Part shown: positions 62,970-64,000 of the stretch, one piece after another
How positions within the stretch are numbered: position 1 is the stretch's first letter
How the letters are laid out: every line of letters starts with the position of its first letter
NCBI RefSeq assembly: GCF_008520305.1
Contig: NZ_ML703269.1
Coordinates: 248,001 to 312,000, forward strand
Direction of reading: 5' to 3'
Length of the DNA stretch: 64,000 bases
Source: Mesorhizobium sp. SARCC-RB16n
Lineage (GTDB): Bacteria > Pseudomonadota > Alphaproteobacteria > Rhizobiales > Rhizobiaceae
The notes under the pieces: generated by a model
Databases searched by the model: none
What the model saw: the letters and a program-made list of their open reading frames with translations, nothing else
Told to the model about the DNA's origin: nothing
Made by a program: the position numbers and the translations under genes

Positions 62970-63006
62970 ATAGACCATTGGTCGGTATAATAGACTGATG
63001 GTCTAT
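62970..63006. promoter_or_regulatory. TetR-type operators between divergent genes
   Basis: ATAGACCATTGGTC (62970-62983) and GACTGATGGTCTAT (62993-63006) form an imperfect inverted repeat; each half also contains its own palindrome (GACCATTGGTC, GACTGATGGTC). The overall arrangement resembles AcrR/NemR operators. It lies 65 bp before the tetR start and 42 bp before the methyltransferase start, so autoregulation plus repression of the neighbour is the simple reading. Confidence 0.72.
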
Positions 63007-63047
63007 TTTAGCCAATGCCAGCACAGGCATACAGCGGAAAGGCGATC

Positions 63048-63722
63048 ATGATCTCCAAATTGGTCCTGCAGACATTCCTCTGGTTCGGCGTCATGGGCGC
63101 GTTGCTGTTCCTGGCGGCCGGCACGCTGCACTGGCCCGGGGCGTGGGTCTATCTGGTGGTGATGGTGGTGCTCAGTCTCACCCTGGGCGTGGCGCTGGCC
63201 CGGCGTGACCCCGGCCTGATGAATGAGCGGCTGAGCCCTCCCATCCAGAAGAATCAGACGGCGGCCGACAAGGTTCTGCTGTCCATACTTCTACTTGCCA
63301 TCCTTGGCTGGCAGATATTCATGGGATTCGACTTCCGTTTCGGCTGGTCGGCGGTTCCCGTCTGGGTACAGGTGATTGGCGCCGCCGTGGTGCTACTCAG
63401 TATCTGGATCTGCTACCTGACCATGCTGGAGAACAGTTTCGCGGCACCGGTCGTCAAAATCCAGGACGAGCGCGGACAGCGCGTGATCACCACCGGCCCC
63501 TACAGCTACGTCCGCCATCCCATGTATGCCGGCGCCATCCTCTTTTTCGCCGGCACGGCACTCCTGCTTGGTTCCTGGTGGGGATTGCTGTCGGTGCTCG
63601 TGTTCGTTGTTCTCTTGGGCATCCGCACCTTCATCGAAGAGAAAACGCTTCGCGCTGGTCTGCGCGGCTACGACGACTATGCGGCCCAAGTTCGCTACCG
63701 CCTGATTCCGAGGGTCTGGTAG
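63048..63722 (+). CDS. Isoprenylcysteine carboxyl methyltransferase family protein
   Basis: Polytopic membrane protein of 224 residues with four to five helices. The C-terminal signature GPYSYVRHPMYAGAILFFAG followed by RTFIEEKTLRAGLRGYDDYA matches ICMT/PEMT-like methyltransferases. In bacteria their substrates are mostly unknown. GGAAAGG precedes ATG 63048; an in-frame ATG at 63015 is less likely. Adjacent TetR gene and operators suggest inducible expression. Confidence 0.9.
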   Translation: MISKLVLQTFLWFGVMGALLFLAAGTLHWPGAWVYLVVMVVLSLTLGVALARRDPGLMNERLSPPIQKNQTAADKVLLSILLLAILGWQIFMGFDFRFGWSAVPVWVQVIGAAVVLLSIWICYLTMLENSFAAPVVKIQDERGQRVITTGPYSYVRHPMYAGAILFFAGTALLLGSWWGLLSVLVFVVLLGIRTFIEEKTLRAGLRGYDDYAAQVRYRLIPRVW

Positions 63723-63725
63723 CGG

Positions 63726-64000
63726 TCAGGCGGAAACCCCGGCGGCCTTTGCTCGCGCCAGAAGCCGTTCGGCCAGCCGCAGGTGCGGGCGGTCGAACAT
63801 CTTGCCGTCGATGCCGACGACGCCGGGATTTCCCGCTGCCTCGAACGCCGCCACGATGGCGGCCGACTGTTTCACCGCTGCGGCCGAGGGCGTGAAGGCG
63901 GCGTTGATGACGGGCACCTGATCTGGATGGATTGCCATCTTGCCGGTGAAACCATCGCGCTCGGCCTCGGCGCACTCCACAGCAAAGGCCGCCATGTCGC
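63726..64000 (-). CDS. CoA-ester lyase (HpcH/HpaI aldolase/citrate lyase family), 5' end beyond window
   Basis: C-terminal about 91 residues of a protein whose start lies past base 64000. Visible motifs are GFTGKMAIHPDQVPVINAAF, a citrate lyase beta/malyl-CoA lyase signature, and a terminal GIDGKMFDRPHLRLAERLL. The sequence suggests a CitE-like or malyl-CoA lyase-type enzyme. It is convergent with the ICMT-like gene, three bases away. Confidence 0.88.
   Translation of the reverse strand, partial: DMAAFAVECAEAERDGFTGKMAIHPDQVPVINAAFTPSAAAVKQSAAIVAAFEAAGNPGVVGIDGKMFDRPHLRLAERLLARAKAAGVSA

Overview
The window is a high-GC chromosomal segment from a Rhizobiales alphaproteobacterium, most like Mesorhizobium. 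The inference rests on gene order (argS–SPOR–nagZ–scpAB–tatABC–serS–surE–pcm–LysM/M23–yajC–secDF; phaC–aminotransferase–hom–glpX–recJ; hisI–folE–Fe-S scaffold–yidD–thrS), on the fused SecDF, on a DUF982 gene, on tandem DUF1127 genes and on RIME-like two-palindrome intergenic repeats. No phage, insertion sequence, CRISPR array or plasmid gene is visible. The window reads as a core chromosome with small accessory pockets.

Layout. 1-14.6 kb is a compact + strand block for translation (argS, serS), cell-envelope division and recycling (SPOR protein, nagZ, a degenerate LysM/M23 lipoprotein), chromosome segregation (scpA, scpB), folded-protein export (tatABC) and stationary-phase repair (surE, pcm). 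14.6-16.5 kb is an accessory pocket: an NAD(P)-binding oxidoreductase divergent from a frameshifted AraC regulator. 16.5-23.3 kb holds a DUF815 ATPase, the Sec accessory genes yajC-secDF, and homologues of two mitochondrial complex I assembly factors (Mth938/NDUFAF3-like and phytoene-synthase/NDUFAF6-like). A ParDE-like toxin-antitoxin pair and trmFO follow.

25.5-26.4 kb is the most unusual region. On the minus strand two 46-residue DUF1127 genes are followed by three tandem copies, about 180 bp each, of a three-hairpin RNA. All nine loops read ACCTCCTCCC, an anti-Shine-Dalgarno motif. This matches the CcsR / cuckoo RNA family of small RNAs, here as a nine-hairpin array. An RpoH-like promoter may sit upstream.

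26.5-33.4 kb carries a DUF2157/GDYXXLXY pair, tRNA-Leu(TAG) with a 20-bp perfect inverted repeat at its 3' end, tig, radC, a small cysteine-containing secreted protein with an internal duplication, and map. 33.5-38 kb is a pocket of small lineage-restricted genes (including DUF982) followed by an isolated TadG/TadE/TadE cluster. 38-43 kb has tRNA-Cys, an unassigned polytopic membrane protein, tRNA-Glu, an M15/DUF882-type lipoprotein and phaC. 43-50.6 kb is the aminotransferase-hom-glpX-recJ block with small membrane proteins. 50.6-58.8 kb contains a DHFR-like reductase, a patatin-like phospholipase, hisI, folE, the Fe-S scaffold, a frameshifted LysR regulator, yidD, a class D beta-lactamase and thrS. 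58.9-64 kb ends with an acyltransferase-like protein, a repeat-containing secreted protein, a nitroreductase/flavin reductase pair, a TetR regulator with two visible operators divergent from an isoprenylcysteine-methyltransferase-like gene, and the 3' part of a CoA-ester lyase.

Both frameshifted regulators (AraC, LysR) carry a single-base change in a short G run. They may be genuine pseudogenes or base-call errors.
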